Source: a virus
Virus record (IMG/VR): IMGVR_UViG_3300048041_000048
Location: 1 to 24,852 of that record
DNA length: 24,852 bases
Reading direction: 5' to 3' (one strand)
Shown: piece after piece, positions 14,813 through 20,434 of the stretch
How the letters are laid out: the number at the start of each line of letters is the position of its first letter
Numbering within the stretch: the stretch's first letter is position 1
Position numbers and translations under genes: made by a program
Notes under the pieces: model-generated
Databases searched by the model: none
Told to the model about the DNA's origin: nothing
The model's input: the letters and a program-made list of their open reading frames with translations, nothing else

Positions 14813-14840
14813 TTGACAACGGTTATGGGTATGCTATTGT
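14813..14840 (+). promoter_or_regulatory. extended -10 promoter for the HD hydrolase gene
   Basis: TTGACA (14813-14818), a 16-base spacer and TATTGT (14835-14840) are preceded by ATGC, giving an extended -10. The same ATGCTATT sequence recurs in the next two promoters of the window. Confidence 0.65.
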
Positions 14841-14865
14841 AATAATAGCAAGAAAGGATTACACC

Positions 14866-15315
14866 GTGAGAAAAGGCGAAATGTTAAACAAGATGCTGGT
14901 ACTAGCTGCCAATCGTCACGCGGGACAGTTCGACAAAGGCGGAAATCCATATGTACTACATGTATTAAAAGTAATGTATTATCTTAAAAACACCGAAGAT
15001 GAAGAGCTTCAGTGTATTGCGCTCGGGCACGACTTAGTTGAAGATACTGATACTACCTACACTGAGCTAAGAGAATTAGGATTTACCGAACGCGTAATTG
15101 AAGGTATTAGAGGAGTTACCAAAGTTCCCGGTGAATCATACGAGGAATATAAGGCTAAGGTTAAATCCAATCTTGACTGCCGAAAAGTTAAGATGTGTGA
15201 TCTTCGCCATAATTCGGATATACGTCGACTGAAGGGTGTTACCGAAAAAGATATGGCCAGGATTGCTCGGTATCATCAATTTTTTGTTGAACTAACTGTT
15301 CTCGATAATGAATGA
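14866..15315 (+). CDS. RelA/SpoT-type HD-domain hydrolase (putative ppGpp hydrolase)
   Basis: This 149-aa protein matches the HD hydrolase domain of RelA/SpoT/MESH1. The features are ANRHAGQFDKGGNPYVLHV with His32, the HD pair at 55-56 (ALGHDLVEDT), GIRGVTKVPGESYEEY (80-95) and KMCDLRHNSD with Asp112. Such enzymes remove the pyrophosphate from (p)ppGpp, relieving the stringent response. There is no synthetase domain. The frame is open much further upstream, but the promoter at 14813-14840 and the AAAGGA box (14853-14858) fix the start at GTG 14866. It is divergent from the kinase array. The family is clear; (p)ppGpp as substrate is inferred, and another nucleotide is possible. Confidence 0.85.
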   Translation: MRKGEMLNKMLVLAANRHAGQFDKGGNPYVLHVLKVMYYLKNTEDEELQCIALGHDLVEDTDTTYTELRELGFTERVIEGIRGVTKVPGESYEEYKAKVKSNLDCRKVKMCDLRHNSDIRRLKGVTEKDMARIARYHQFFVELTVLDNE

Positions 15316-15319
15316 CTGG

Positions 15320-15347
15320 TTGACTTATTCGTAAAAGATGCTATTAT
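15320..15347 (+). promoter_or_regulatory. extended -10 promoter
   Basis: TTGACT (15320-15325), a 16-base spacer and TATTAT (15342-15347) with ATGC before the -10 box. It lies directly after the HD hydrolase stop and drives the 69-aa gene. Confidence 0.7.
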
Positions 15348-15373
15348 ATAAGCTCAACCACAGGGAACTTCAA

Positions 15374-15583
15374 ATGCCCGGGCTAACCAGAACACAGATG
15401 CAGGATATGTTTATCCAAATTTGTAAAGATTCGGGATATACGATGAAATTCACTGATGTTGCAATCATCCTCGCTAAGGTTGTTAAAATTTCAGCAGTTG
15501 AGATTTGGATGGCATTTCCGAGCATGAGCGTTATGGCAGAAATTGCTGTTGGTAAGCATCCTGCTTGCAAGCAAGCGAAATAA
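15374..15583 (+). CDS. small protein of unknown function (69 aa)
   Basis: I do not recognise it. The frame opens at 15338, but that ATG overlaps the promoter. The ATG at 15374, with AGGGA at 15362-15366, is the likely start. The product (MPGLTRTQMQDMFIQICKDS...) looks like a helical globular domain with a moderately hydrophobic middle (VAIILAKVVKIS) and a basic tail. It stands alone between two promoters, so it is probably expressed on its own, perhaps as an early host-directed protein (inference). Confidence 0.7.
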   Translation: MPGLTRTQMQDMFIQICKDSGYTMKFTDVAIILAKVVKISAVEIWMAFPSMSVMAEIAVGKHPACKQAK

Positions 15584-15612
15584 AATTTTCAGGCAAAATG
15601 CAAAAATAATGG

Positions 15613-15640
15613 TTGACTGAAATCTAAAATATGCTATTAT
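15613..15640 (+). promoter_or_regulatory. extended -10 promoter for the MoxR-like gene
   Basis: TTGACT (15613-15618), a 16-base spacer and TATTAT (15635-15640), with ATGC preceding the -10 box. Its -35 and extended -10 boxes are the same as those of the promoter at 15320. Confidence 0.75.
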
Positions 15641-15684
15641 AGCACACTGGAAACACAAACTTAACACTTAGGAGAAATGGAAAC

Positions 15685-16884
15685 ATGGCAAAGGCAAGTA
15701 ATAAGATTGATACCACGAACACGGTTTCGCCCAGTCGTTTGAAATTGGCTATTCAGCACAGTTTGAATAGGAAGCGACCGTTGTTTGTTTGGGGACCTCC
15801 GGGTATTGGCAAGAGCGATATTGTCGCTGAAGTTGCTAAGTCGCAAGGGAGGCCGCTCATTGACATTCGACTTCCGTTGATGGAACCCACTGACATGCGT
15901 GGTATTCCTTATCTCGCAGACGTTAAGATCTACGACAAGAATGGGGAATTGGTCAAGGACGAGGTTGGCGTTCCGCTTACCGAGAAGATCTTTACTTGGA
16001 GCAATCCCAGCGATTTGCCCACAGATCCAAACAGTCGAGCATTGGTGTTTTTTGATGAGATGAGCGCGGCGCCTCCGAGTGTGCAGGTTGCTACGTATCA
16101 GATCATTTTGAATCGTCGAATTGGTAGCTATAGGCTGCCTAAGGACGTTGTGATCGTTGCGGCAGGTAACCGCGTAAAGGACAAAGGTGTCGCATACAAC
16201 ATGCCAATGCCGTTGGCCAATCGTTTCAGTCATTTGACCCTTGAGGTTAACGCCGAGGATTGGAAGGAATGGGCGCTGCTCAATCGTGTCCACAAGGACA
16301 TTGTTGGATATATCAGCTTCCAACCAAATGACCTCTACAATTTCAATCCGAGCGGCGACACCTATGCGTTTGCTACTCCTCGTTCTTGGTACTTTGCTAG
16401 TGAGCTGCTAGTTGAGGCCCTCGATAGCGGTGACATTGTGGATACCAGTCTACCGGCAGATGTGCTCGGTGACTTGATCAAGGGCACAATCGGTGAAGGC
16501 CCAGGCATCAAGTTCATGACATATCGTGCGCAGGCTGCTAACTTGCCGCATGCTAAGGACGTCTTGAGCGGGAAGGTTACGAAGCTCAACAAGCCTCAGA
16601 TCGACATCATGTATGCGCTTACTACAGCGTTGGCATATGAGTTGGTTGACAGCTCGCAGCGTGCAGTGAATGCTGCCAAGAATGGGGACTCGAAGTTGAT
16701 GGACCTTTTCCACAAGGAAGTCGACTACTTCTACCGCTTCATGATGGATAACTTCGAGGACGAGCTTACAGTTATGGGCGCTAAGATCATCCTCGGAACG
16801 CACAAGCTTCCGATTAAGGCCAACAAGCTGAAGACTTGGAAGGAATTTTGCGATAGGTTTAACACGCTCATACCGGCAATGTAA
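15685..16884 (+). CDS. MoxR-type AAA+ ATPase
   Basis: This 399-aa protein is a MoxR-family AAA+ ATPase, a chaperone-like motor that normally works with a VWA-domain partner. Visible motifs are Walker A GPPGIGKS (37-44), the MoxR-typical LPLMEPTDMRGIPY (63-76), Walker B ALVFFDE (119-125), sensor 1 VVIVAAGNR (155-163) and the arginine-finger region MPLANRF (175-181). The start has AGGAG at 15670-15674. The DNA is clearly G/C-richer than the surrounding small genes and uses codons such as AAG, CTC and GAG more often. It has its own promoter and terminator. The metallopeptidase/VWA gene at 20435 has the same composition and is the likely partner, with endonuclease-containing cargo lying between. 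The function in the phage is not established. Confidence 0.92.
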   Translation: MAKASNKIDTTNTVSPSRLKLAIQHSLNRKRPLFVWGPPGIGKSDIVAEVAKSQGRPLIDIRLPLMEPTDMRGIPYLADVKIYDKNGELVKDEVGVPLTEKIFTWSNPSDLPTDPNSRALVFFDEMSAAPPSVQVATYQIILNRRIGSYRLPKDVVIVAAGNRVKDKGVAYNMPMPLANRFSHLTLEVNAEDWKEWALLNRVHKDIVGYISFQPNDLYNFNPSGDTYAFATPRSWYFASELLVEALDSGDIVDTSLPADVLGDLIKGTIGEGPGIKFMTYRAQAANLPHAKDVLSGKVTKLNKPQIDIMYALTTALAYELVDSSQRAVNAAKNGDSKLMDLFHKEVDYFYRFMMDNFEDELTVMGAKIILGTHKLPIKANKLKTWKEFCDRFNTLIPAM

Positions 16885-16906
16885 GTCTTTAAAATCAAAG
16901 ACTTAC
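16881..16906 (+). other. perfect stem-loop over the moxR-like stop codon
   Basis: GTAAGTCTTT (16881-16890) is perfectly complementary to AAAGACTTAC (16897-16906), with the loop AAAATC. The TAA stop is inside the left arm. There is no T-tract, so it is more likely an mRNA 3'-end or processing structure than a terminator. Confidence 0.6.
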
Positions 16907-16941
16907 ACAAACGCTAAACTTAAACCTTAAAGTGGGACATG

Positions 16942-16980
16942 AAGAGCAAGCTAACCAAAACAGCTTGCTCTTTATTTTTA
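16942..16980 (+). terminator. strong rho-independent terminator
   Basis: AAGAGCAAGCT (16942-16952) pairs perfectly over 11 bases with AGCTTGCTCTT (16962-16972), with a 9-base loop, and is followed by the T-rich TATTTTTA. It ends the MoxR transcript. Confidence 0.85.
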
Positions 16981-16993
16981 ACTAATATATAAT
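16965..16993 (+). promoter_or_regulatory. possible leaderless promoter for the homing endonuclease
   Basis: TATAAT (16988-16993) lies exactly six bases before the ATG at 17000, the same spacing as in the leaderless promoter at 10616. The -35 match at 17-base spacing is weak (TTGCTC, 16965-16970) and falls inside the terminator stem. The endonuclease gene has no ribosome box. Confidence 0.35.
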
Positions 16994-16999
16994 ATTATT

Positions 17000-17830
17000 A
17001 TGTACACAGTTTATTTTACATTTTATCTTGGCGATAAATTACCACCTTATTATATAGGTAGTACTACCTTTACTAGATTAACTAAAGGATATCATGGATC
17101 TGTCAGATCAGCAAAATATGGTGAAATTTGGAAACAAGAAATAAAAGATCATCCAGAGCTATTTGTTACATTTCCAATACCTGATACAACCGCTGAAACA
17201 GTAAATGAAATTTTACTTCTTGAAATATTCTGGCAACAAAAATTTTGTGTTGTAGAAGATCCATTATTCATAAATCAATGCTATGCATTGGCTGGATTCT
17301 GCTCTACATCTGAAACAGCATTAAAAGCAGGGGAAACTCGAAAAAGAAATGGAACATCAATCCGTTCATTAGAATGTAGAGAGAAATCCAGGCTTGCTCA
17401 AATAGGTAAATCCCGCAAACCACATACAACCGCAACGAGGCTACAAATGAGTAAAACACGAACCGGCACAGTACATTCAAAAGAATGGAATGATAATATC
17501 AGTAAAGCTAATACTGGTAAAACAGCCTCCGAAGAAACAATTCAAAAATTAATACAATCGCATCTTGGTATTAAACCAACCCAGCAATCAATAGACAAAC
17601 GAGCGGCCACAATAGAAGAGAATGGTGGTTATAATCATTCCGAAGAAACCAAAAATAAAATAGGTAAGGCCAATAAAGGTAAAAAGCTCGGACCTAGGTC
17701 ACAAGATTTTAAAGACAATATTCAAAAGAAATTAACAGGTCGAACACGTAGCCCTGAAGCTACCAGAAAAATGCATGAAACTTATGCCCGTAAAAGAGCT
17801 GAGAAATTAGCTATAACGATAAATAATTAA
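17000..17830 (+). CDS. GIY-YIG homing endonuclease with NUMOD3 repeats
   Basis: The N-terminal domain (1-95) carries a GIY-YIG-type core: TVYF (3-6), YYIGST (17-22), the Arg-containing helix GYHGSVRSAKYG (30-41) and the likely catalytic glutamate in LLLEIFW (Glu75). The C-terminal part (about 160-260) is made of NUMOD3-like DNA-binding repeats: NISKANTGKTASEET, HSEETKNKIGKANKGKKLG and FKDNIQKKLTGRTRSPEA. Free-standing enzymes of this kind copy themselves into phage genomes by cutting DNA and exploiting repair. It lies between the MoxR-like gene and its presumed partner and probably entered as an invader, perhaps with adjacent cargo. No ribosome site is seen, so expression may be low or leaderless. 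Confidence 0.9.
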   Translation: MYTVYFTFYLGDKLPPYYIGSTTFTRLTKGYHGSVRSAKYGEIWKQEIKDHPELFVTFPIPDTTAETVNEILLLEIFWQQKFCVVEDPLFINQCYALAGFCSTSETALKAGETRKRNGTSIRSLECREKSRLAQIGKSRKPHTTATRLQMSKTRTGTVHSKEWNDNISKANTGKTASEETIQKLIQSHLGIKPTQQSIDKRAATIEENGGYNHSEETKNKIGKANKGKKLGPRSQDFKDNIQKKLTGRTRSPEATRKMHETYARKRAEKLAITINN

Positions 17831-18015
17831 TGAGATTTTATGAATTTTCCCCACCTATTTCTGGATTACCATCTCCACAAGAATTATATGAACGAGCACA
17901 AATTCTTGTACAAAAAATGATAGAGAATGGAGATCTTGCAAAACTAACAAATGATAATATAAACGAATATGCAAAATATTACGTTAACAAATATGATACT
18001 GAGGAAATTAAATGA
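17830..18015 (+). CDS. small MRFYEF-type protein (61 aa)
   Basis: This start overlaps the endonuclease stop by one base, so it is probably coupled. The protein begins MRFYEFSPP and has a helical core with KMIENGDLAKLTNDN (37-51) and a YAKYYVNKY tail. It is a clear paralog of the minus-strand gene at 18480-18656, which shares KMIENGD, the following L-x-N-D-[DN]-N and an ending with K-Y-V/Y-V. The MR-x-x-E-[IF] N-terminus recurs in neighbouring genes. Function unknown. Confidence 0.75.
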   Translation: MRFYEFSPPISGLPSPQELYERAQILVQKMIENGDLAKLTNDNINEYAKYYVNKYDTEEIK

Positions 18016-18194
18016 AGGAATTGACAACCGTAGTGTCATTTACTAAACCTGGTCCAGGATGGGTTAGAGTTACACCAGAAATATTATTACAGTTAGAAGA
18101 ATCTAATAAAAGATTAGATGTAATAAAAAAGAAATTAGAACAATTTCAAAAAGAAATGTTAACTGAACTTAGTAAAAATAATGAGATTATATGA
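18012..18194 (+). CDS. small coiled-coil protein (60 aa)
   Basis: The ATG overlaps the previous stop (ATGA). The first half has beta character (LTTVVSFTKPGPGWVRVTPE). The second half is a charged helix with coiled-coil spacing (LLQLEESNKRLDVIKKKLEQ). It overlaps the next start by 14 bases. I do not recognise a family. Confidence 0.7.
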   Translation: MKELTTVVSFTKPGPGWVRVTPEILLQLEESNKRLDVIKKKLEQFQKEMLTELSKNNEII

Positions 18195-18477
18195 AATAGA
18201 AACCACTAATAGTGTTTGGTTACGTGTTCAAGAAATTAAATTTGATATCACTGAAGAATATAATTCAATTATAAATTTACTTGAATTTTTAATTCAACAA
18301 CACTCACCATATAGAAATAAAACATGGTTACCAACTATAGAAGAATTCGAAGAAGAATTATTATCTAGATCTAATTTAGAATTTCCTGATTCATCAGATG
18401 AAGATGTTATTAAATTTAAACATATCGCTAATAATATGAAAAATAAAATTTCAAATCTTAAATCTAAATTAGTTTAA
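18181..18477 (+). CDS. MRLYEI-type small protein (98 aa)
   Basis: The product begins MRLYEIETTN and continues with helices (KFDITEEYNSIINLLEFLI, then HIANNMKNKISNLKSKLV), acidic in the middle. Only the N-terminal tag resembles the neighbouring paralogs; the body is different. It is the last gene of the four that begin with the endonuclease at 17000. Function unknown. Confidence 0.7.
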   Translation: MRLYEIETTNSVWLRVQEIKFDITEEYNSIINLLEFLIQQHSPYRNKTWLPTIEEFEEELLSRSNLEFPDSSDEDVIKFKHIANNMKNKISNLKSKLV

Positions 18478-18479
18478 AA

Positions 18480-18656
18480 TCATTTTTCTACAACAAAAGA
18501 TTTAACATATTTATCTAAAATTTGATCACAATTATCATCGTTAATTAATTTCATGTCACCATTTTCTATCATTTTTTTAGTAGCTAATTGAGCCCAATCA
18601 AACAATTCTTCAACAGTTGGTAATTCTCGTTTACCCATAATTTCTGATAGTCTCAT
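18480..18656 (-). CDS. small MRLSEI-type protein (58 aa), paralog of 17830-18015
   Basis: This minus-strand frame is short but convincing. Its ATG (18654-18656) has a strong GGAGA box upstream on its own strand (TCGGAGATAATTTAATG). The protein begins MRLSEIMGKRELPTVEELF and continues QLATKKMIENGDMKLINDDN, ending DKYVKSFVVEK. The KMIENGD core, surrounding spacing and length match the + strand gene at 17830, showing a duplication with inversion or independent insertion. It faces the 18181-18477 gene tail-to-tail, with a two-base gap. Confidence 0.75.
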   Translation of the reverse strand: MRLSEIMGKRELPTVEELFDWAQLATKKMIENGDMKLINDDNCDQILDKYVKSFVVEK

Positions 18657-18697
18657 TAAATTATCTCCGATAATATAATATTTACTAAATTAATCGA

Positions 18698-18725
18698 TTG
18701 ACATATTTTGTACATATGCTAAAAT
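18698..18725 (+). promoter_or_regulatory. promoter ahead of the tiny membrane genes
   Basis: TTGACA (18698-18703), a 16-base spacer and TAAAAT (18720-18725), with ATGC before the -10 box. The spacer TATTTTGTACATATGC is nearly identical to that of the promoter at 20379. Confidence 0.7.
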
Positions 18726-18799
18726 GGTGCATCATAAAGAAAATGTAATGAGATTTAGTGAGATAGGATGTTAACAGTAGGTATAGCAGTAATAATGAT

Positions 18800-18916
18800 A
18801 TGATGAAATTGAAATTTACTTCTATTGTAGCAGGTATTACACTATTCATTGTAATAGTCGAAATCCTAATAGGATGGGGTTCGATCGTATATTTTACATA
18901 TAAATCATATGAATAG
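18800..18916 (+). CDS. tiny single-pass membrane peptide (38 aa)
   Basis: Two consecutive ATGs (18800 and 18803) open a 38-aa frame. A basic start (MMKLKFT) is followed by one hydrophobic stretch (IVAGITLFIVIVEILIGWG) and a polar tail (YFTYKSYE). This is a typical tiny phage membrane protein. The ribosome site is poor. A short preceding frame (MLTVGIAVIMI, ending at 18801) overlaps its start and could couple translation. It could be a holin-like, antiholin or superinfection-exclusion peptide; nothing decides between these. Confidence 0.5.
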   Translation: MMKLKFTSIVAGITLFIVIVEILIGWGSIVYFTYKSYE

Positions 18917-18967
18917 TGCAAGGTCATTTTTGTGCATATGTTATTGATGAATCATCAAATAGAGAAT

Positions 18968-19075
18968 ATGATAATAATTGATGATATAAAATGGCTTATA
19001 TTAGGTATCATATGTGGGTTAGATCTATTTCATCAAATCGTATACCATACTTTCTTTATTCACTTTACATGGTGA
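18968..19075 (+). CDS. possible tiny membrane peptide (35 aa)
   Basis: This frame reads MIIIDDIKWLILGIICGLDL and continues to FIHFTW, with one hydrophobic segment. It can be extended to ATG 18938 (45 aa). A different frame with a later start (from 18991) covers the same bases, so the choice is uncertain. Its TGA lies in TGGTGATTGATATG, which also provides the ribosome box of the next peptide. That favours a three-peptide run, but evidence is thin. Confidence 0.35.
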   Translation: MIIIDDIKWLILGIICGLDLFHQIVYHTFFIHFTW

Positions 19076-19080
19076 TTGAT

Positions 19081-19188
19081 ATGTTTAACAAGTTCATTTA
19101 TTATTGCGTTGTAGTTGTTGGAACAATGGCTGTCATAGCAACAGCTACAATTGTTTGGGTTATATTACTAGGTGATACTATAACGTGA
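19081..19188 (+). CDS. tiny membrane peptide (35 aa)
   Basis: The product is MFNKFIYYCVVVVGTMAV followed by IATATIVWVILLGDTIT, almost wholly one hydrophobic helix with a short basic start and acidic end. GGTGA at 19071-19075 is correctly placed for ATG 19081. The frame can be extended upstream to 19069 or 18991, but these starts lack a ribosome box. It ends 9 bases before the methyltransferase, whose ribosome box overlaps this stop, so co-expression is likely. Confidence 0.5.
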   Translation: MFNKFIYYCVVVVGTMAVIATATIVWVILLGDTIT

Positions 19189-19197
19189 GATTTGATT

Positions 19198-20319
19198 ATG
19201 CTAGCACGTCTCAAATTTAAACTAGATAATCTAGTCAACGACATCTTGAGTCATATCCCTAATGACCTTATAATACATGGGACTATACTTGATCCAGCTA
19301 TGGGTGGTGGTCAATTTGTTAAGGAAATAGAACGACGTAAACGAGCAGCTGGTAAAACAGATGAAGAAATACATAAGACAGTATTCGGGATTGAAGCTAA
19401 TATACTCAGACGTAACTATGCTGTAAATAAACACAAATTAGTGGGTGATTATCAGGTAGGTAATGCACTAACAATGGATTTCAACGGAATGAAATTTGAT
19501 GTAGTTATAGGTAATCCACCATATAAAAATGGTAATAATTCATCTTTTTATAAAAAGTTTATTAATCTTAGTATGAAAATTGCACCAATTGTTGCAATGA
19601 TAGTCCCTAGTAGCAATTTTAGTAAAGTACAGTCTTTTAAAAATATATCTTATTATTCATATCAAGGTACAGTATTTCCAGGAATACAATTAGTTATTAG
19701 TTGGTTTATTTGGCAAAAAAATTATAATAGCCTATGTTATATGCATAAATCCAATACATCGGTACATTTTAATGATATCACTGTTACACCCACAAATGAT
19801 TCAATCATATATAATTTAGTTAATAAAATATCTAAAAATGCTAATGGTTTTGATATCAATGGTGGAAAATTATTACGTAAACATGCTATGGTAGATTCTA
19901 ATGGAATTTGGTGTATATGGTCAGGTGGTAAAGCTAATAAAGATTTTGATAAATGTAAAGTAAATATATCACAAAAATATTTATTAAATGGATTTGAGCA
20001 ACATAAAGTTGTATTCAGCGAAATATCTACAGTTACTACTATAGGTCCTATAAAATATGCAGGTCCTGAATATGGATGTGCAAATAGTTCAAGATTTATT
20101 GTTGTAAAAAATGAAAAAGAAGCGAATAATATTATACAATATTTAAATTCTAAATTAATAAAAGCTATTATTCCTACTATTAAAGGTACAAGTGCTCATA
20201 ATACAAAATCAGTATTTAAATATATACCATCTATAGATTTAAGTAAAGAATGGTCTGATGCTAAGTTGTATCAATATTTTAATTTAACGCCCGAAGAAAT
20301 TGATCACATCGAAAAATAG
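19198..20319 (+). CDS. N6-adenine DNA methyltransferase (Eco57I-like, orphan)
   Basis: This 373-aa protein has SAM-binding motif I in ILDPAMGGGQF (30-40), an acidic strand-2 motif FGIEAN (63-68), and the catalytic NPPY at 106-109 (DVVIGNPPYKNG). Such enzymes methylate adenine N6 in DNA. The C-terminal part (RFIVVKNEKEANNIIQYLNS, then IKGTSAHNTKSVFKYIPSID and LTPEEIDHIE) resembles the target-recognition end of Eco57I-type/phage adenine methyltransferases. No nuclease domain or adjacent restriction enzyme is visible, so it is probably a solitary protective methylase against host restriction. The start ATG 19198 uses GTGAG at 19186-19190; a TTG at 19192 would add two residues. Confidence 0.9.
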   Translation: MLARLKFKLDNLVNDILSHIPNDLIIHGTILDPAMGGGQFVKEIERRKRAAGKTDEEIHKTVFGIEANILRRNYAVNKHKLVGDYQVGNALTMDFNGMKFDVVIGNPPYKNGNNSSFYKKFINLSMKIAPIVAMIVPSSNFSKVQSFKNISYYSYQGTVFPGIQLVISWFIWQKNYNSLCYMHKSNTSVHFNDITVTPTNDSIIYNLVNKISKNANGFDINGGKLLRKHAMVDSNGIWCIWSGGKANKDFDKCKVNISQKYLLNGFEQHKVVFSEISTVTTIGPIKYAGPEYGCANSSRFIVVKNEKEANNIIQYLNSKLIKAIIPTIKGTSAHNTKSVFKYIPSIDLSKEWSDAKLYQYFNLTPEEIDHIEK

Positions 20320-20327
20320 GTAATTAG

Positions 20328-20354
20328 AATCCATGTGACGCATGATTATTTTTT
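20328..20354 (+). terminator. weak terminator-like hairpin
   Basis: AAT-C-CATG (20328-20335) can pair with CATG-ATT (20341-20347), leaving a bulged C, and is followed by A-T6. It is placed correctly between the methyltransferase and the next promoter, but the stem is short. Confidence 0.35.
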
Positions 20355-20378
20355 GTGATTTTTTAGGTAAATAATAGC

Positions 20379-20406
20379 TTGACATATTTTGTGCATATGT
20401 TATAGT
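20379..20406 (+). promoter_or_regulatory. promoter for the metallopeptidase/VWA gene
   Basis: TTGACA (20379-20384), a 16-base spacer and TATAGT (20401-20406). ATGT precedes the -10 box. The spacer TATTTTGTGCATATGT matches that of 18698 at 14 of 16 positions. Transcription would start near 20413, ahead of the GAGGAG ribosome box. Confidence 0.7.
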
Positions 20407-20434
20407 ACTCATATAATAATTGAGGAGAATCTGA

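Noticed and set aside
15661-16323. Long minus-strand frame (about 220 codons) opposite the MoxR-like gene.
   Set aside because: It arises from the G/C-rich codon structure of the sense gene; its composition is not protein-like, it has no ribosome box, and the sense strand has full AAA+ motifs.
18685-18927. Minus-strand frame of about 80 codons rich in Tyr, Ile and Leu.
   Set aside because: It runs antisense to a clear + strand promoter and a tiny membrane gene, and starts without a ribosome box.
18991-19188. 65-codon reading of the third tiny membrane gene from ATG 18991.
   Set aside because: No ribosome box at 18991, and the first half is not membrane-like; ATG 19081 with GGTGA upstream is preferred.
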